Part shown: positions 51,183-60,152 of the stretch, piece after piece
Layout of the letters: the number at the start of each line of letters is the position of its first letter
Numbering within the stretch: the first letter of the stretch is position 1
Source of the DNA: Nocardia sp. MH4
GTDB taxonomy: Bacteria > Actinomycetota > Actinomycetes > Mycobacteriales > Mycobacteriaceae
Assembly (NCBI RefSeq): GCF_019266065.1
Contig: NZ_LPNR01000103.1
Span: 1 to 64,000 of the forward strand
DNA length: 64,000 bases
Direction: 5' to 3'
Notes under the pieces: model-generated
What the model saw: the letters and a program-made list of their open reading frames with translations, nothing else
Database searches by the model: none
What the model was told of the DNA's origin: nothing
Program-made: the position numbers and the translations under genes

Positions 51183-51512
51183 GTGAGAATCGATGAAGTA
51201 GTCGAAAGCGTCAAGGAATCGATGTCGGTCGAGCGTGTGTACGCGCCGCCGATCGAACGTGACGGAACAACGGTGATCGGCGTCGCCACGATCTCCGGCG
51301 GTGCCGGCGGAGGCGGCGGGTCGGGCCCGGATGGCGAGAAGGGCTCCGGCGCCGGCTTCGGGATCGGGGCAAAGCCGGTCGGTGCCTTCGTCATCCGAGA
51401 CGGCCGGGTGCGGTGGCAGCCGACGGTCGATGCGAATCGGTTGATCGTCGTTGCCGGGATAGTAGCCCTGGCCGCGCTCGCCGTCGGCGCGCGCTACGCG
51501 AACAGACGATAA
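51183..51512 (+). CDS. GerW-family protein, copy 3
   Basis: A complete 109-residue member. It has an amphipathic N-terminal helix MRIDEVVESVKESMSVERVY, APPIERDGTTVIGVATISGG, a glycine-rich linker GGAGGGGGSGPDG, GFGIGAKPVGAFVIRDGRVR and a C-terminal transmembrane helix LIVVAGIVALAALAVGARYA. The GTG at 51183 follows GAGGAGAG. It is probably a membrane-anchored protein with the globular part in the cytoplasm. Function unknown in non-sporulating actinobacteria. It is followed on the same strand by a DUF4389 gene. Confidence 0.85.
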   Translation: MRIDEVVESVKESMSVERVYAPPIERDGTTVIGVATISGGAGGGGGSGPDGEKGSGAGFGIGAKPVGAFVIRDGRVRWQPTVDANRLIVVAGIVALAALAVGARYANRR

Positions 51513-51613
51513 CCGAGGTCCGAACTCACCATCAGCGTCGTCGAACGTGACGCCGCCGAACAACTGGTCCGGCGCGGTGCCGTGTTTCGGTATCGAGATT
51601 CGAGGAGGTCGTG

Positions 51614-52285
51614 ATGGAAGCTCCCGATAGCCCCTATCCGGTGCGATTGCGGGGGGATTTGGACGAGCCGCTGTCGCGGTGGCTGTGGCTGGTCAAATGG
51701 GTCCTGGTGATTCCACATGTCGTCGTCTTGTTCTTTCTGTGGGTCGCGTTCTTCTTGCTCACAGTGGTGGCCGGGGTCGCGATTCTCTTCACCGGCCGGT
51801 ACCCGAGAGCGATCTTCGACTTCAATGTCGGGGTCGTCCGGTGGTCGTGGCGGGTCCAGTTCTATTCCTGTGCGGCGCTGGGAACTGATCGGTATCCGCC
51901 GTTCACGCTGCGCTCGACCGACTATCCGGCCGACTTCCAGGTCACGTATCCGGAGCGCCTGTCCCGGACGTCGGTGTTGTTCAAATGGTGGCTGCTGGCG
52001 ATCCCGCACTACGCGATCGCGTTGGCGATGACCGGCGGCAGCGTCGGATTCGGTGGTGAAACCGGTGCCACCACTATCCCGCTGCTCGGGGTCCTGGTCG
52101 TGATCGCGGCGGTGATCCTGCTGTTCACCGCGCAGTATCCGCGTCGGCTTTTCGACTTCGTGCTCGGTATCAACCGATGGCTGTACCGGGTCGTCGCGTA
52201 CGCGGGGCTGATGCGAGACGAGTATCCACCGTTCCGGCTCGACCAAGGCCCACGCGAGCCAGGCACTCCGGATCCCCTCGTGTAG
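51614..52285 (+). CDS. DUF4389 membrane protein
   Basis: A 223-residue protein with two DUF4389-like units. Each has a hydrophobic helix pair followed by [19 protein letters not shown] or [19 protein letters not shown] and then a YPPF element ([18 protein letters not shown]). DUF4389 proteins are membrane proteins of unknown role, often near stress genes in actinobacteria. ATG at 51614 with GAGGAGG upstream. It may form a unit with GerW copy 3 (101-bp gap). Confidence 0.88.
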   Translation: MEAPDSPYPVRLRGDLDEPLSRWLWLVKWVLVIPHVVVLFFLWVAFFLLTVVAGVAILFTGRYPRAIFDFNVGVVRWSWRVQFYSCAALGTDRYPPFTLRSTDYPADFQVTYPERLSRTSVLFKWWLLAIPHYAIALAMTGGSVGFGGETGATTIPLLGVLVVIAAVILLFTAQYPRRLFDFVLGINRWLYRVVAYAGLMRDEYPPFRLDQGPREPGTPDPLV

Positions 52286-52790
52286 CCGACGGTGCGATCC
52301 GCGCCGCCGGACGGGAACAGCGTCGCAGCGGTGATTCGGGTCAGCCGTACACCTGCGAGGCATGGGCGTCCGCCCCGGATGACGACGGCGTCGATCCTGC
52401 TGTGCGGTTCGACGGCAGCCCACAGCGTTACCGGGGCGCCGGAGCCGGGCCCGGGCCGACGTAGCCGGCAGGGAGATCGTGGCAGAGCTGTTGTCCACAG
52501 CCAACGCCGAGCGTCGGTCGATCTGCTGCCGAGAAGGCGGACGTCGACCTCGATCCGCGCGGGATAGCGAATAGTGCCACAGGTCGCCGGCCCAGGGGAC
52601 GGTCGGCCCTAGGGCCGGTTCACCCCATTTTGATGGGATCGAGGAGTCCGAGAATGCAGCACAGGAGTTGAGCACTGTGCGTCGCCCCGGGCGCCAGGAC
52701 GTGTTCGATCGCGGGAACGACGGCACGGTCACAGCGAGCGAGGAGCTCGGGCAATGAGCGACGACAAGGAAATCGGCGAGGAGGAATGTC
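52286..52790. other. 505-bp region before the DUF1918 gene
   Basis: No supported gene. It contains the DosR-like box at 52595-52610, overlapping the start of a perfect GGCCCTAGGGCC palindrome (52606-52617). A minus-strand frame ending near 52620 (EHVLAPGATHSAQLLCCILG) has some protein character but no start and runs antisense to the DUF1918 gene. Confidence 0.4.
52595..52610. promoter_or_regulatory. DosR/DevR-like box upstream of DUF1918 gene
   Basis: GGGGAC-GGTC-GGCCCT, about 180 bp before the DUF1918 start. On the minus strand it reads AGGGCC-N4-GTCCCC, matching the motif at the GerW and Usp genes. Confidence 0.55.
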
Positions 52791-53051
52791 ATGCATGCGA
52801 AACCAGGCGACTGGCTCGTCATCGAGGGACATACCGTCGGCGGCGCCGTCCGGCGGGGCCTGATCGAGGAAGTCCGCTCGGCAGACGGGTCTCCACCCTA
52901 TCTGGTGCACTGGACCGATGATGGTCATCGAGCGCTGACCTTTCCCGGGCCGGACGCCTATGTACTCACCGGGGCCGAGCTACGGGCGCGGGAGGAGGTC
53001 GCGACAGCGAGGTTCTCCTCGATGCAGCATCAGCCCGGTCATCCGGTCTGA
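52791..53051 (+). CDS. DUF1918 domain protein
   Basis: An 86-residue protein with the DUF1918 core: MHAKPGDWLVIEGHTVGGAV, RRGLIEEVRSADGSPPYLVH, WTDDGHRALTFPGPDAYVL. The fold is a small SH3-like barrel. The family is actinobacterial, and members belong to hypoxia/dormancy regulons in mycobacteria; the molecular role is unknown. The ATG at 52791 follows GAGGAGGAA. It lies next to a DosS-type GAF remnant and the phosphoribosyltransferase-esterase fusion, which fits a dormancy locus. Confidence 0.92.
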   Translation: MHAKPGDWLVIEGHTVGGAVRRGLIEEVRSADGSPPYLVHWTDDGHRALTFPGPDAYVLTGAELRAREEVATARFSSMQHQPGHPV

Positions 53052-53135
53052 GCGGCGTGCGACGTCAACTCCCGAACGTGCTCGAGGCGCAACCGCGGTT
53101 GCCCTGCGTCGACAGGATGCGGCTGTCCGGCTCAG

Positions 53136-53292
53136 CCGCGTGGCGACGCGTGCCGACCGGGTGCTGGTCACCGCGTCGAAGCCGCTTCGGCTCTTGGCCG
53201 ATCAGCCGTCCTCGGTCGGGTTCCCCGGGGAATCAACCGCCGATCGGACCCTTCTCGGTGTTCCGGTACAGGTGCGTGGCGAGCGCCGTGCA
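53136..53292 (+). pseudogene. DosS/DevS-type sensor kinase GAF-domain remnant
   Basis: A short plus-strand segment reads VTASKPLRLLADQPSSVGFP and then DRTLLGVPVQVRGE. The combination of PLRL, HPxSVGFP-like and FLGVPVRVRGE-like strings is characteristic of the GAF domains of DosS/DevS/DosT histidine kinases. The haem-binding part, the second half of the GAF domain and the kinase domain are absent. The piece ends just before the stop of the opposite-strand fusion gene at 53308. Confidence 0.5.
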
Positions 53293-53307
53293 AGACATCC
53301 GGTCACA

Positions 53308-55347
53308 TCACAAACCTGTCGGATAGGTTTCCGGTGTTCTCTGCGCGCTCCAGATGCTGGTGGGTTCGAGCGGCTGCAGCGCGGTCGTGCGATCGATGTG
53401 GATCAGGGCGTCGAACTGGTCGGCGGCACGAGTGTGGAAGTAGTGACTCTGTCTCTCGGTGCCCGGCCGGTAGACGACGCCGATCGCTCGTTGCAGCCGT
53501 GGCTGACCCAGTGTGTCCGCGGCGGCGTCGCCGGTGTCCAGACGAACCAGGAATTCACCGATGCCGGCATCGTGCAGCAGAGTTTCCATGCTGGACGGTA
53601 GTGCCGGGCGAACGGTTTCGTGGACCGCGGTCCCGCCCCACTCCTGTGCCGCGGTGACGGATCCGTAGTACGTGCTCGAGCCGATCGCTCGGCAGTGCGC
53701 GCCGTGACGTTGCCGCATCAGCTGTCCGAGAGTGATCTGGCCCTCCGCTCCGAACTCGGTGGCCCGAGCGTCGCCGACATGTGAATTATGCGCCCAGACA
53801 ACAATTCTCGGGGCTCGAGTGACGCCGGTTGGGCGCTGACCGCGGCTCAGGTGCTCGCGCAGTGCGTCGAGAGTGTCGGCCATGTGTCCGTCACGCAGAT
53901 TCCAGGAAGCGGTGTGATCGCCGAACATCGTGCGGTAGTAGAGCTCGGCGTCACGGACCGACCACGCGTTGCGCAGGGCGTCGAAGAGCTCTTCGGCGGC
54001 GTCGGTGCCGGTGCTGAATTCGGCCAGCGACTTGCGTTGCATCTCGACCAATTGCGTGACGGCCTGGTCTTCGCAGGTCTTGCCCGCACCGAATGCCGCA
54101 CCGTAGCCGTAGGCCTGCCCGTCGCCGGAGTCGGCTTCGCCGAAACAGCCGTATCGGGTCTTGGCGCGCTGAGCGGCTGCACGGTCTGTCCGCTCCAGGT
54201 AGCGCACGACCTCGTTCATCGATCGATGCAGGCTGTAGAGGTCCAGGCCATAGAATCCGGTGGTGCGCTCGTCGTTCCGCACCTGTTCGTCGTTGTGGTC
54301 ACGCAACCAGTCGACGAAATCGCGGACCACGGTATTGCGCCACATCCAGGCCGGAAATCGCTCGAACCCACGGAGCGCTTCTTCCGCGGTGGTGTCGCTG
54401 CCACGGGCGTGCACATAGCGGTTGACGCGCGCGGCGTCGGGCCAGTCTCCTTCGATCGCGACCGCGTCGAAGCCTCTGTGCTCGATCAGCCATTTCGTCA
54501 TTTCGGCACGCGCGGAATAGAACTCGTGTGTCCCGTGGGTGCTTTCGCCGATCAGGACGATGCTCGCGGTGCCGATCAGATCGTCGAAGTGCTCCAGAGG
54601 CGGAATCCCGTCGGGCGCGTGGATCGCGCACGCGCGGATCGCCTGCACCGGGTCGGGAGCTGAACTCGGTGATCCGGTGGTCGGTGTGTTCAGCAGGGTG
54701 TGCACCTGCTCGTCGGTCACCTGGGTGAAGTCCCAGTAGGAGGCGCCGACAGCGCGGAACGGTGAAGGTATCGTCGCGCAGACCACTTCGTCGACCATCG
54801 CGGCGAGTTCACGACATGTCGATTCCGGTGCCGCGGGCACGGCGACGACGATACGAAGCGGTTCCTGGGCTCGGATCGCCTCGATCGCCGCGAACATGCT
54901 CGAGCCGGTGGCCAGGCCGTCGTCGACGAGGATGACCGTTCGTCCGGCGACATCGAGGGGGCCACGGCTGCCGCGGTAGGCAGCTTCTCGGCGCGCGAGT
55001 TCGGCTGCCTCGTCCTCTGCCACCGCACGTATCTGGTCGGAGGTCAGACGCAGCGCCCGGACGACATCGTCGGCGAGGACGATGCGGCCACCTGTGGCCA
55101 GGGCGCCGAAGGCGAACTCCGGGTTGTCGGGTACTCCCAGCTTGCGCACCACGAGAGCGTCCAGCGGCGCGCCCAGGGCGGCGGCCACTTCCCACGCCAC
55201 CGGGATTCCGCCGCGCGGTAGCCCGAGCACGATCACCTCCTCGTGACCTCGGTAGTGGCCGAGTAGTTCCGCCATGGCCTGGCCGGCCTCACGACGATCA
55301 CGGAAGATCCGACGAGCGGAATCCTCGCGCAACTTGATGGGGTTCAT
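53308..55347 (-). CDS. Phosphoribosyltransferase-erythromycin esterase fusion
   Basis: A 679-residue two-domain protein. Residues ~10-215 are a phosphoribosyltransferase: [16 protein letters not shown] and the PRPP loop [13 protein letters not shown] (138-150). Residues ~245-665 are an erythromycin-esterase-like domain with [20 protein letters not shown] (266-285), [27 protein letters not shown] and a [12 protein letters not shown] end. The same architecture is found in Rv2030c of Mycobacterium tuberculosis, a DosR-regulon gene of unknown function. Macrolide hydrolysis has not been shown for this type and should not be assumed. The ATG at 55347 is followed by the small membrane peptide gene upstream on the same strand, with a 39-bp gap. 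Confidence 0.93.
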   Translation of the reverse strand: MNPIKLREDSARRIFRDRREAGQAMAELLGHYRGHEEVIVLGLPRGGIPVAWEVAAALGAPLDALVVRKLGVPDNPEFAFGALATGGRIVLADDVVRALRLTSDQIRAVAEDEAAELARREAAYRGSRGPLDVAGRTVILVDDGLATGSSMFAAIEAIRAQEPLRIVVAVPAAPESTCRELAAMVDEVVCATIPSPFRAVGASYWDFTQVTDEQVHTLLNTPTTGSPSSAPDPVQAIRACAIHAPDGIPPLEHFDDLIGTASIVLIGESTHGTHEFYSARAEMTKWLIEHRGFDAVAIEGDWPDAARVNRYVHARGSDTTAEEALRGFERFPAWMWRNTVVRDFVDWLRDHNDEQVRNDERTTGFYGLDLYSLHRSMNEVVRYLERTDRAAAQRAKTRYGCFGEADSGDGQAYGYGAAFGAGKTCEDQAVTQLVEMQRKSLAEFSTGTDAAEELFDALRNAWSVRDAELYYRTMFGDHTASWNLRDGHMADTLDALREHLSRGQRPTGVTRAPRIVVWAHNSHVGDARATEFGAEGQITLGQLMRQRHGAHCRAIGSSTYYGSVTAAQEWGGTAVHETVRPALPSSMETLLHDAGIGEFLVRLDTGDAAADTLGQPRLQRAIGVVYRPGTERQSHYFHTRAADQFDALIHIDRTTALQPLEPTSIWSAQRTPETYPTGL

Positions 55348-55386
55348 CGCTGCCTCGATTCGATGGGGAGCACCGTCGACTCGGCG

Positions 55387-55476
55387 TCAGGGCTTCCTGG
55401 CGGAAAGGTAGGTGGTGACGATGACCATGGCGGCGAAGATCGCGGCGATGATCACCGCGGCGACTGTCCAACTCAT
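55387..55476 (-). CDS. 29-residue single-pass membrane peptide
   Basis: MSWTVAAVIIAAIFAAMVIV followed by TTYLSARKP: a perfect short transmembrane helix with a positively charged C-terminus. The ATG follows GAGAAGGAG. It ends 39 bp before the start of the phosphoribosyltransferase-esterase gene on the same strand, so it is probably its operon leader gene. It is too short for standard gene calls. Function unknown. Confidence 0.6.
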   Translation of the reverse strand: MSWTVAAVIIAAIFAAMVIVTTYLSARKP

Positions 55477-55885
55477 GACGGCTCCTTCTCGATGGTTTCG
55501 AGGTCGCCGGCAGGGGCGGCCGGGCTACCGGTTGTGCGTGGATCCGTCAGGTCGGTCCGATTTCGGCGGATACGCGCTGGATAGCTTGCTTCTGAGTCTC
55601 GATGTCGCACCGGTTCGTCGATACAGCACTTCGTCCCCTTGTGGGAGGCCATAGGTCGGCCTCGGGTCCGATGCTGGTCGCAGACGCCGCCGACGAACGC
55701 CCGCAGCCGCCGGGGCAGACGGGCGGCGATCCAGCCGCGGCGATCACGGGGGTTGCAGGTTCAGCGGGCCAATATGCCCATGCAGATCCACCCACCCGTC
55801 AGCGGGTGGGTGGATCTGACTTCCATCAAGTGTCCGACTAGCGCTCTTTCGGGTGTAGGGGCAGCTTGCCTGTGCGCGGGAGGGA
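55477..55885. other. 409-bp intergenic region
   Basis: It holds the promoter of the small membrane peptide and, at 55783-55818, a strong hairpin. No gene is supported: the open frames here conflict and show no motifs. Confidence 0.4.
55783..55818. terminator. Perfect 16-bp hairpin behind the oxidoreductase gene
   Basis: CAGATCCACCCACCCG and its exact complement are separated by the tetraloop TCAG. The hairpin stands about 70 bp after the stop of the oxidoreductase gene (minus strand) and could end its transcript. No T-run follows on either strand, so it would be an actinobacterial-type terminator without a U tail, or an IS end. Confidence 0.5.
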
Positions 55886-56806
55886 TCAGGGGCGGAGCAC
55901 GTAGCGCCCGCGCGTCCCGCCTTTGGCCATGGCGCGGTGGGCTTCGGCGGCCTCGGTCAAAGGCAAGACCGCGTGAACCCGGGCGGGCAGGCCGCCGCCG
56001 GCGGCGCGGGCGAGCAGCTTTTCCAAGCACGGGCCGTCCGAGTGCACCATCAGAATGTTCACCGTGATCCCGCGCTCGGCCGTGGGCGTCAGGTTCGGTC
56101 GGACGCCGACGAAGGATCCGCCGTCGCGGACCGGGTTCAAGCTCCATGCCTGCTGCGATGTGGTGTCGACGACGGCGTCCCAGCCGGGTTCGGCTTCGGT
56201 ACGGAAGTCGGCGCCGAGACCGCGCACGAACGGTTCGTCTTCGGCGCGGGCCAGTCCGGTCACCTGCCAGCCGCGGTCGGGTGCCAGCGCGGCCACGTTC
56301 GCGCCGATCGCCCCGGCCGCGCCCGCCACCAGCAATCGGTTGCCCTCGGCGGGTGCATCGCCGAGCAGATCCACGATCTGTGCCGCACTCAATCCACTGA
56401 GCGGCACAGTCGATGCCGCGACCAGGTCGAGTTCGTCGGGAACCACGGCGAGATCAGTGGCCGGGACGACGAGTTGTTCCGCGTAGGTGCCGAAGTCGCG
56501 GTCGAAACCGAGGACGACGCCGGCCACCCGGGTACCGACGGCCAGTTCCACGCCCGCGCCGGTGGCGACGACGGTGCCGGCGAAGTCCCAGCCGAGGCCG
56601 GTGTGGGAGGGCTGGTTGATCATGCCCATCTGGTGGAAGAATCCGCCCGTGACGCCGAGGTCGGTGGGATTGACCGGCGCGGCCGCGACCGCGATGCGGA
56701 CCTCTCCGGGGCCGGGCTCGGTGACCGGCAAGTCGATGATCTCGATCGAGTCGGGTCCGTTCGGGGTACGGACGACCGCGGCCCGGAAGGTGTGCGGGTT
56801 GTGCAT
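55886..56806 (-). CDS. Zinc-independent quinone oxidoreductase (MDR family)
   Basis: A 306-residue medium-chain reductase. RAAVVRTPNGPDSIEIIDLP is the N-terminal catalytic domain start, VNPTDLGVTGGF replaces the zinc-ligand region (no catalytic Cys-Asp-His set), GLGWDFAGTVVATG is conserved, and the NADPH Rossmann motif is LLVAGAAGAIGANVAALA. The C-terminus is GTRGRYVLRP. It should reduce quinones or enones with NADPH. The ATG at 56806 follows GGAGG by eight bases. The promoter carries three 11-bp repeats that overlap the end of the SARP gene, matching those upstream of the hemerythrin gene, so the SARP regulator is the likely activator. Confidence 0.9.
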   Translation of the reverse strand: MHNPHTFRAAVVRTPNGPDSIEIIDLPVTEPGPGEVRIAVAAAPVNPTDLGVTGGFFHQMGMINQPSHTGLGWDFAGTVVATGAGVELAVGTRVAGVVLGFDRDFGTYAEQLVVPATDLAVVPDELDLVAASTVPLSGLSAAQIVDLLGDAPAEGNRLLVAGAAGAIGANVAALAPDRGWQVTGLARAEDEPFVRGLGADFRTEAEPGWDAVVDTTSQQAWSLNPVRDGGSFVGVRPNLTPTAERGITVNILMVHSDGPCLEKLLARAAGGGLPARVHAVLPLTEAAEAHRAMAKGGTRGRYVLRP

Positions 56807-56853
56807 GTTTCGTGCCTCCATCAGTTCGGTTCTGATGGGCTCGACACTGCGCC

Positions 56854-59800
56854 TCAGGTTTTGGAAGGAACTTGGAGCGGACTTGGAACGCGATCGGCGC
56901 GAGCAGTTGCTTCCGCGGCCCAGCCGGAGGCGTTCCACCTGTCGGCGATGGCGGCGGCCCGGGCGAAATGCGCTGCGGCCTCCTCGGCGCGGCCCAGGTA
57001 CAGAGCGAGTTCGCCGAGCGTGTGGGCGACCGGGCGCAGGGCAAGGGAGACGCTCTCCGCGCCCGCCGGGGGACCTTCTCGATGCGGAAGCAGGTCCGCG
57101 TAGCTCTGTGCGGCGACGTCGCGGTCGTTCGTGGCGACGGCCGCCAGCGCACGCAGGCTGGTCAGGAAGGTGAAGAAGAAGTCGCGCCGGATCGGGGCGG
57201 GTTCGGTGCGGACCCGATCCGCTTCATTGCCGCGTCCCGCGGCGTGGAGGGCGAGGGTCAGCAGGTCGGCGGCTATCGGGCCGAGCGCCGCGTGCAGCGC
57301 GCGCACGTCGTCCACGTGGTCGCCCAGTGTGCCGTCGTTGATCCAGATCGCCGCCTGCGGGAGCCGCAGGAAACCCGCGGCATGCACCGATCCGGCGCGT
57401 TCCATGCGTTCGGTGGCCTCGTGGTAGAGCCGCGCGGCATCGGCGAAGCGGCCTTCGATGAGCACCAGTGTCGCCAGCGCGATCTCGGCCGCGCCGATCG
57501 CTTCCGGCATCCGGTATGTGCGGGCGAGGTCGAGCGCCTCCTCGGTCACGCGCCGCATGGTCGCGGGGTCGTTGGCGGCGGCCGCGTTCGCGGCCTGCTC
57601 GAGCAAACCGGTCACCCGGTAGACGGGCAGGTCGTGCTCGACGCTGATCTCCACCAGCTCACGCGAATACTCTTCCCGCCCGGACTCGCGGGCGACGAGC
57701 AGCAGCGCCGCGGCCCGCAGGCGCGGAGAGGGGGCGAGGTCGAGCGCTTCCCGCGCCGCCGCCATAACCGTCGGATCGTTCTCGCCCACCAACTCGTGGG
57801 CGTAGGCGATGAGGAGGTGGGACCGGGTGCCGGAGTCGAGATCGTGCCGTTCGAGCAGATGGCGGAGACGGTCGACGATGGGCTTGTCGACGGTGCCGTA
57901 GGCGCGGGCCTGCCAGGGGGTGGGTTCGGTCCAGGCGGTGAACGCGGCGATCATCAGGTCCTCGCGGCCGAGCGACTCGGCGTACTCCACGGCCTGTTCA
58001 CGAGTACGTCGGGCCGCGTCGAAGGCTCCGGCTCTGACCTGCGCGCGCAGCAGCCTGCCGAGCAGATCGACCCGCTCGTCCGGATCGCTGGAGTTGGCGA
58101 CGGCGTCGCCGAGGAGTGCGGCCGCCACATCGTGAGCGTATCGGGCCTCGGCGAGCTCGGCGGCCCGCGCGCAATAACCTGCGGCCTTCGGCGATCCCGC
58201 TCGTGCGTAGTGGTGGGCCAGCGCGGCGAAATCACCGGAGTCCTCCAGCGCTACGGCGATGCGGGCGTGCATTCGGGTGACCCGCAGCCGGCTGACATCG
58301 GTCAGGAGCGTGTCCCGGACCAGTGCGTGCACGAATCGGACCCGCCCGGGCCCGGGCTCGTCGAGCAATCCGGCGATGACGCCGGCATCGAGCGCGTCCA
58401 GCACGCCGTCCTCGTCGGTATCGGCGGCCCGCACGAGCACATCCACCGAGCTTTCCCGGCCCGCCACCGCCGCCAGCCGCAGGACGGACACACTGCTCTC
58501 GGGCAGCCGGGCGAACCGGCGCCGCAGTACGTCGCGGACACCCTCCGGAACCTCGGAAAGTGCGGTCAGCACGCCCTCACAGTTCAGCAGCCGCGCGGTC
58601 TCCCGCACATAGAACGGGTTGCCGCCGGTCCGCTGGGCGATACCGGCCACGGTCGCGTCGTCTGCTTCGCATTCGGAGCGGACCAGGTCGGTGACGGCGT
58701 CGCGATCGAGACCGGGCAGCTCCAGCCGCAGGGGCGCGGTGCGGGCGAGGGCCGCGAGTGTCGCGGCCAGGCGCTCGCTTTCGTCCGCACGGTATGCCGC
58801 GACGATCAGGAGGGGGTGCCGTGTGTCGACACCGGCGAGCAGTTCCAGGGTGGCGGCGTCCGCACAGTGCAGGTCGTCCAGCATGACGGCGACGGGGCGG
58901 TACGCCGCGATCGCCGACAGCCATGCCCACACGGCTTGCCGCAACCGGAAACGGCCGGCTGCCGCGTCCCCGGTGACGGTCACCGACTCCGACAACAACG
59001 GCGCCAGGTCGTCGGCGAACTCGCCCGGCGGAACGCTTCCGGCGACAGTCCGCAGCACCTCGACCCACGCCCAGGCGGGCGGCGCACTGTCGAGGTCGGG
59101 ACAGCGCCCGGCGGCCACCAGCCAGCCCTCCCGTGCCAGCCGCACGCCGAGGCATTCGAGCAGCTTCGATTTGCCGAGCCCGGCCTCGCCGGTGACGAGC
59201 GCGACACGCACGCCCGCGTGACCGGTGTCCCGGGCGGTATCCATCAGCGCCGCCAGCTCGCTCTCCCTGCCGACGAACGGTACGGTGCAAGGCTTTTCGA
59301 CGGGAGGCGGCACGATCACCGCGGCGCGGGGCTCGTCCGTCGCAGGCGCGACGGACGAGCGGAGGAAGTCCGTGCGCTGGGTGAGGATCGCCTCTTCCAG
59401 TTCCACCAGATCCGGTCCGGGATCCAGGCCCAGTTCTTCGGCGAAGTGGGCACGGGCACGGCGGAGCGCGGCGAGGGAGTCGGCCTGTCGGCCGCTGCTC
59501 CACAGCGCGAGCGCGTGCAGGCGCCAGCCTTCCTCGCGCAGCGGATGGTCGCGGGTGAATATCTCCGTGTCCGGCACGACCGCCGTCGGGTCGCCGAGGC
59601 GCAGGCCTGCCGCGATATGCAGCTCGCGGGCGACCAGGCGTAGCTCCTCGAGTCGCGCGATCTCGGCGGTGACCCACTGCTCGTCGGCGACCTCGGCGAA
59701 GGCGGACCCCTGCCACAGCGCCAGCGCCTCGGTCAGCCGGATCCGGGCTGCCCGTGGATCGGGCAGCGTGCGGGCCTCGTCGAGCAGTTCCTCGAAACGC

Positions 59801-60117
59801 CAGGCGTCCACCGCTTCTCGCGGCAGCCGCAAGGCGTAGCCGGGCGCCGCGCTCACCAGCACGCGGGCCGGCGCTCGCGGCGGGCGGCCGGGTTCGAGCA
59901 GACGGCGCAGGTTGGACACGTACGCCTGCAATGACGCCAGGGCGCGCGACGGCGGTTCACCGCGCCACAGGTCCTCGATCAATCGATCGACAGGTACCAC
60001 CTGCCCGCGAGCGGCTATCAGCAGCGCCAGTACGCCGCGCTGCCGAGGCCCGCCGAGCGGAATGGACTCGCCGCCGCTCTCGGCAGCAAACGAACCCAGC
60101 ACCCGCACAAAGACCAT
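56854..60117 (-). CDS. SARP/AfsR-type regulator with ATPase and TPR region
   Basis: A 1,087-residue transcriptional activator. Residues ~1-98 are an OmpR-type winged helix (VRVLGSFAAESGGESIPLGG; RALASLQAYVSNLRRLLEPG). Residues ~103-248 are a BTAD domain (LREEGWRLHALALWSSGRQA; AHFAEELGLDPGPDLVELE). Residues ~280-600 are an AAA/STAND ATPase with FVGRESELAAL, Walker A GEAGLGKS (310-317) and Walker B VAVMLDDLHCAD. The remaining ~480 residues form TPR-like helices. Large SARPs typically activate neighbouring genes by binding direct repeats at 11-bp intervals. Such repeats stand in front of both neighbours (60153 and 56863). The ATG at 60117 has no convincing ribosome site and may be nearly leaderless. 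Confidence 0.95.
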   Translation of the reverse strand: MVFVRVLGSFAAESGGESIPLGGPRQRGVLALLIAARGQVVPVDRLIEDLWRGEPPSRALASLQAYVSNLRRLLEPGRPPRAPARVLVSAAPGYALRLPREAVDAWRFEELLDEARTLPDPRAARIRLTEALALWQGSAFAEVADEQWVTAEIARLEELRLVARELHIAAGLRLGDPTAVVPDTEIFTRDHPLREEGWRLHALALWSSGRQADSLAALRRARAHFAEELGLDPGPDLVELEEAILTQRTDFLRSSVAPATDEPRAAVIVPPPVEKPCTVPFVGRESELAALMDTARDTGHAGVRVALVTGEAGLGKSKLLECLGVRLAREGWLVAAGRCPDLDSAPPAWAWVEVLRTVAGSVPPGEFADDLAPLLSESVTVTGDAAAGRFRLRQAVWAWLSAIAAYRPVAVMLDDLHCADAATLELLAGVDTRHPLLIVAAYRADESERLAATLAALARTAPLRLELPGLDRDAVTDLVRSECEADDATVAGIAQRTGGNPFYVRETARLLNCEGVLTALSEVPEGVRDVLRRRFARLPESSVSVLRLAAVAGRESSVDVLVRAADTDEDGVLDALDAGVIAGLLDEPGPGRVRFVHALVRDTLLTDVSRLRVTRMHARIAVALEDSGDFAALAHHYARAGSPKAAGYCARAAELAEARYAHDVAAALLGDAVANSSDPDERVDLLGRLLRAQVRAGAFDAARRTREQAVEYAESLGREDLMIAAFTAWTEPTPWQARAYGTVDKPIVDRLRHLLERHDLDSGTRSHLLIAYAHELVGENDPTVMAAAREALDLAPSPRLRAAALLLVARESGREEYSRELVEISVEHDLPVYRVTGLLEQAANAAAANDPATMRRVTEEALDLARTYRMPEAIGAAEIALATLVLIEGRFADAARLYHEATERMERAGSVHAAGFLRLPQAAIWINDGTLGDHVDDVRALHAALGPIAADLLTLALHAAGRGNEADRVRTEPAPIRRDFFFTFLTSLRALAAVATNDRDVAAQSYADLLPHREGPPAGAESVSLALRPVAHTLGELALYLGRAEEAAAHFARAAAIADRWNASGWAAEATARADRVPSPLQVPSKT
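56863..56889 (-). promoter_or_regulatory. SARP-type 11-bp direct repeats, oxidoreductase promoter
   Basis: Read on the minus strand: GTTCCAAGTCC, GCTCCAAGTTC, CTTCCAAAACC, with the pentamers at exactly 11-bp steps. They lie 57-83 bp before the oxidoreductase ATG, inside the last codons of the SARP gene. The arrangement and even the bases after the third repeat match those upstream of the hemerythrin gene. Confidence 0.7.
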
Positions 60118-60152
60118 GACGCGTCACATCATACGCACGCCGAGGTCCGAGC

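Noticed and set aside
53308..55347. Annotation as a macrolide-resistance gene
   Set aside because: The fused phosphoribosyltransferase architecture matches stress-regulon proteins of unknown function; esterase activity on macrolides is not supported.
55348..55640. DosR-like box in front of the phosphoribosyltransferase-esterase fusion
   Set aside because: Expected from mycobacterial biology, but no RGGGYC-N4-G(T/A)CCCY match could be found in this stretch.
56872..59643. Plus-strand frame of 923 codons
   Set aside because: Antisense to the SARP gene, which has complete domain motifs.
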